This document shows, one piece after another, positions 4,513-5,330 of a stretch of 5,330 nt of DNA. Each line of letters opens with the position of its first letter. Within the stretch, counting starts at the first letter, position 1. A model generated the notes under the pieces. It was not told the DNA's origin and ran no database searches. It was given only the letters and a program-made list of their open reading frames with translations. The DNA is from Thermoplasmatota archaeon. Its GTDB lineage: Archaea > Thermoplasmatota > E2 > DHVEG-1. The translations under genes and the position numbers were made by a program. The stretch is taken from positions 1-5,330 of the forward strand of contig JAHJFH010000361.1 in assembly GCA_018824925.1 (NCBI GenBank). Direction: 5' to 3'.

Positions 4513-5330
4513 ATGAGAATAGCAATGATTGGTTGGGAATATCCTCCGTTCAAAGCGGGCGGTCTTGCTACGCATTGCTATGGACTTACTCGAAGTCTAG
4601 CTGATAAAAACGTTACCGTATATTTTTTTATGCCTAAAACAAAACATACATCAAATAGTGACCAACCAAATCTTGTGATAAAAGAAGTAGGAGAAACCGA
4701 GATTTTTCCGTATGATCGGCCAGAAGATAAAGCATTAGCTGGTAATTTTTACGAAGCAGTCCATAGATATAATCAACTTGTTGTTACAAAAGTAAAGGCT
4801 GTTGCAAAAGCTGAGGGTAAATTTGATTGTATTCATGCTCATGATTGGCTGACAATGGAAGCAGCTACGATTTTAAAAGAAGAGTTGGGTATACCTATGG
4901 TTCTTACGGTTCATTCAACTGAGTATGACCGCAGTGGTTGGCTTCATCCAAATCAATGGTTTATTGATATAGAAAAAAAAGGGATGGAACAAGCAGATAA
5001 GATCATTGCGGTAAGTCATTTCACCAAACGAGTAATTGTTGAGAAATATGGTATAAATCCTGATATTATTAGTGTTATACATAATGCTGTGTATCCGATT
5101 CCTGAGGGGAAAAAACAAAAAATCGTTTTGTTCTTAGGGCGCCTCACTATTCAAAAAGGAGCTGAGTTTTTTATTAAAGCTGCGAAAAAGGTGTTGGACT
5201 ATGAGCCTGATGTTTGTTTTGTTGTTGCTGGTGCAGGGGATATGTTACCGCGTTTGATTGATCAGGCTGTCAATTTGGGTATTTCAAACCGTATTATTTT
5301 CACAGGGCGTTTAACTGAGGCTGAGGTTAA
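4513..5330 (+). CDS. Glycosyltransferase family 4, glycogen-synthase-like, C-terminus cut off by window edge
   Basis: Retaining GT-B enzyme that transfers a sugar from a nucleotide sugar, expected in the cytosol. The 272 codons present cover the N-terminal Rossmann domain and the first part of the C-terminal one. Motifs: start MRIAMIGWEYPPFKAGGLAT with the glycine loop KAGG (14-17), HAHDW (108-112), TVHSTEYDRSGW (132-143), VSHFTK (167-172), then FLGRLTIQKG (207-215 region) opening the second domain and VVAGAGD (237-243). The catalytic EPFG-type Glu motif would lie beyond base 5330. The HAHDW and WEYPP-GG pattern resembles archaeal starch/glycogen synthase-like GT4/GT5 proteins more than cell-wall transferases; storage polysaccharide is thus a fair guess. 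GGAG at 4498-4501 lies 11 bases before the ATG at 4513; the in-frame ATG at 4504 is too close to it (2 bases). Follows the decayed gene and probably shared its promoter. Confidence 0.92.
   Translation, partial: MRIAMIGWEYPPFKAGGLATHCYGLTRSLADKNVTVYFFMPKTKHTSNSDQPNLVIKEVGETEIFPYDRPEDKALAGNFYEAVHRYNQLVVTKVKAVAKAEGKFDCIHAHDWLTMEAATILKEELGIPMVLTVHSTEYDRSGWLHPNQWFIDIEKKGMEQADKIIAVSHFTKRVIVEKYGINPDIISVIHNAVYPIPEGKKQKIVLFLGRLTIQKGAEFFIKAAKKVLDYEPDVCFVVAGAGDMLPRLIDQAVNLGISNRIIFTGRLTEAEV

Noticed and set aside
4393..4575. Minus-strand frame of 60 codons
   Set aside because: Antisense to the start of the glycosyltransferase and the end of the decayed gene; no start signal.
4915..5118. Minus-strand frame of 67 codons
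   Set aside because: Antisense to the conserved middle of the glycosyltransferase.
1..5330. tRNA, rRNA, CRISPR array or insertion sequence
   Set aside because: No cloverleaf, no regularly spaced repeats, and no transposase motifs or terminal inverted repeats were found by eye on either strand.

Overview
The window is AT-rich and looks like a chromosomal segment of a euryarchaeon, possibly of the Thermoplasmata, though that placement rests on gene style rather than on a marker gene. The archaeal reading comes from TATA-like boxes about 25 to 30 bases before expected transcription starts, ribosome sites of the GGTGA/GGAG type, several genes with little or no leader, an Lrp/AsnC regulator and a GT4 glycogen-synthase-like glycosyltransferase.

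Bases 1-3116 hold four minus-strand genes. An Lrp/AsnC-type regulator (3116-2589) ends in a small hairpin terminator. After a 232-base gap comes a tight operon: a GNAT acetyltransferase (2356-1901), a fold-type III PLP racemase of the alanine/ornithine racemase family (1898-816, 2 bases later) and an M20 amidohydrolase (770 to beyond the left edge). Together they suggest amino-acid racemization coupled to making or removing N-acyl amino acids, perhaps controlled by the neighbouring Lrp protein. The substrate cannot be read from the sequence.

Bases 3117-3990 are accessory in character. A promoter near 4024 reads leftward into a ribbon-helix-helix protein of 52 residues (3989-3831), followed 5 bases later by a very acidic 49-residue protein (3825-3676). 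Further left, in an extremely purine-rich coding strand, are doubtful tiny reading frames: a basic one that seems frameshifted at a run of six A, and a Lys-rich one joined to it by an ATGA overlap. A possible structured RNA on the plus strand, with its own TATA-like box, lies at about 3271-3372.

Bases 4020-5330 read rightward. A TATA box and a good ribosome site precede what looks like a decayed gene (4107-4468, pieces in three frames). It is followed after 44 bases by a GT4 glycosyltransferase that runs off the right edge. Bases 3990-4106 form a divergent promoter region with short repeats that may be the operator of the ribbon-helix-helix protein.
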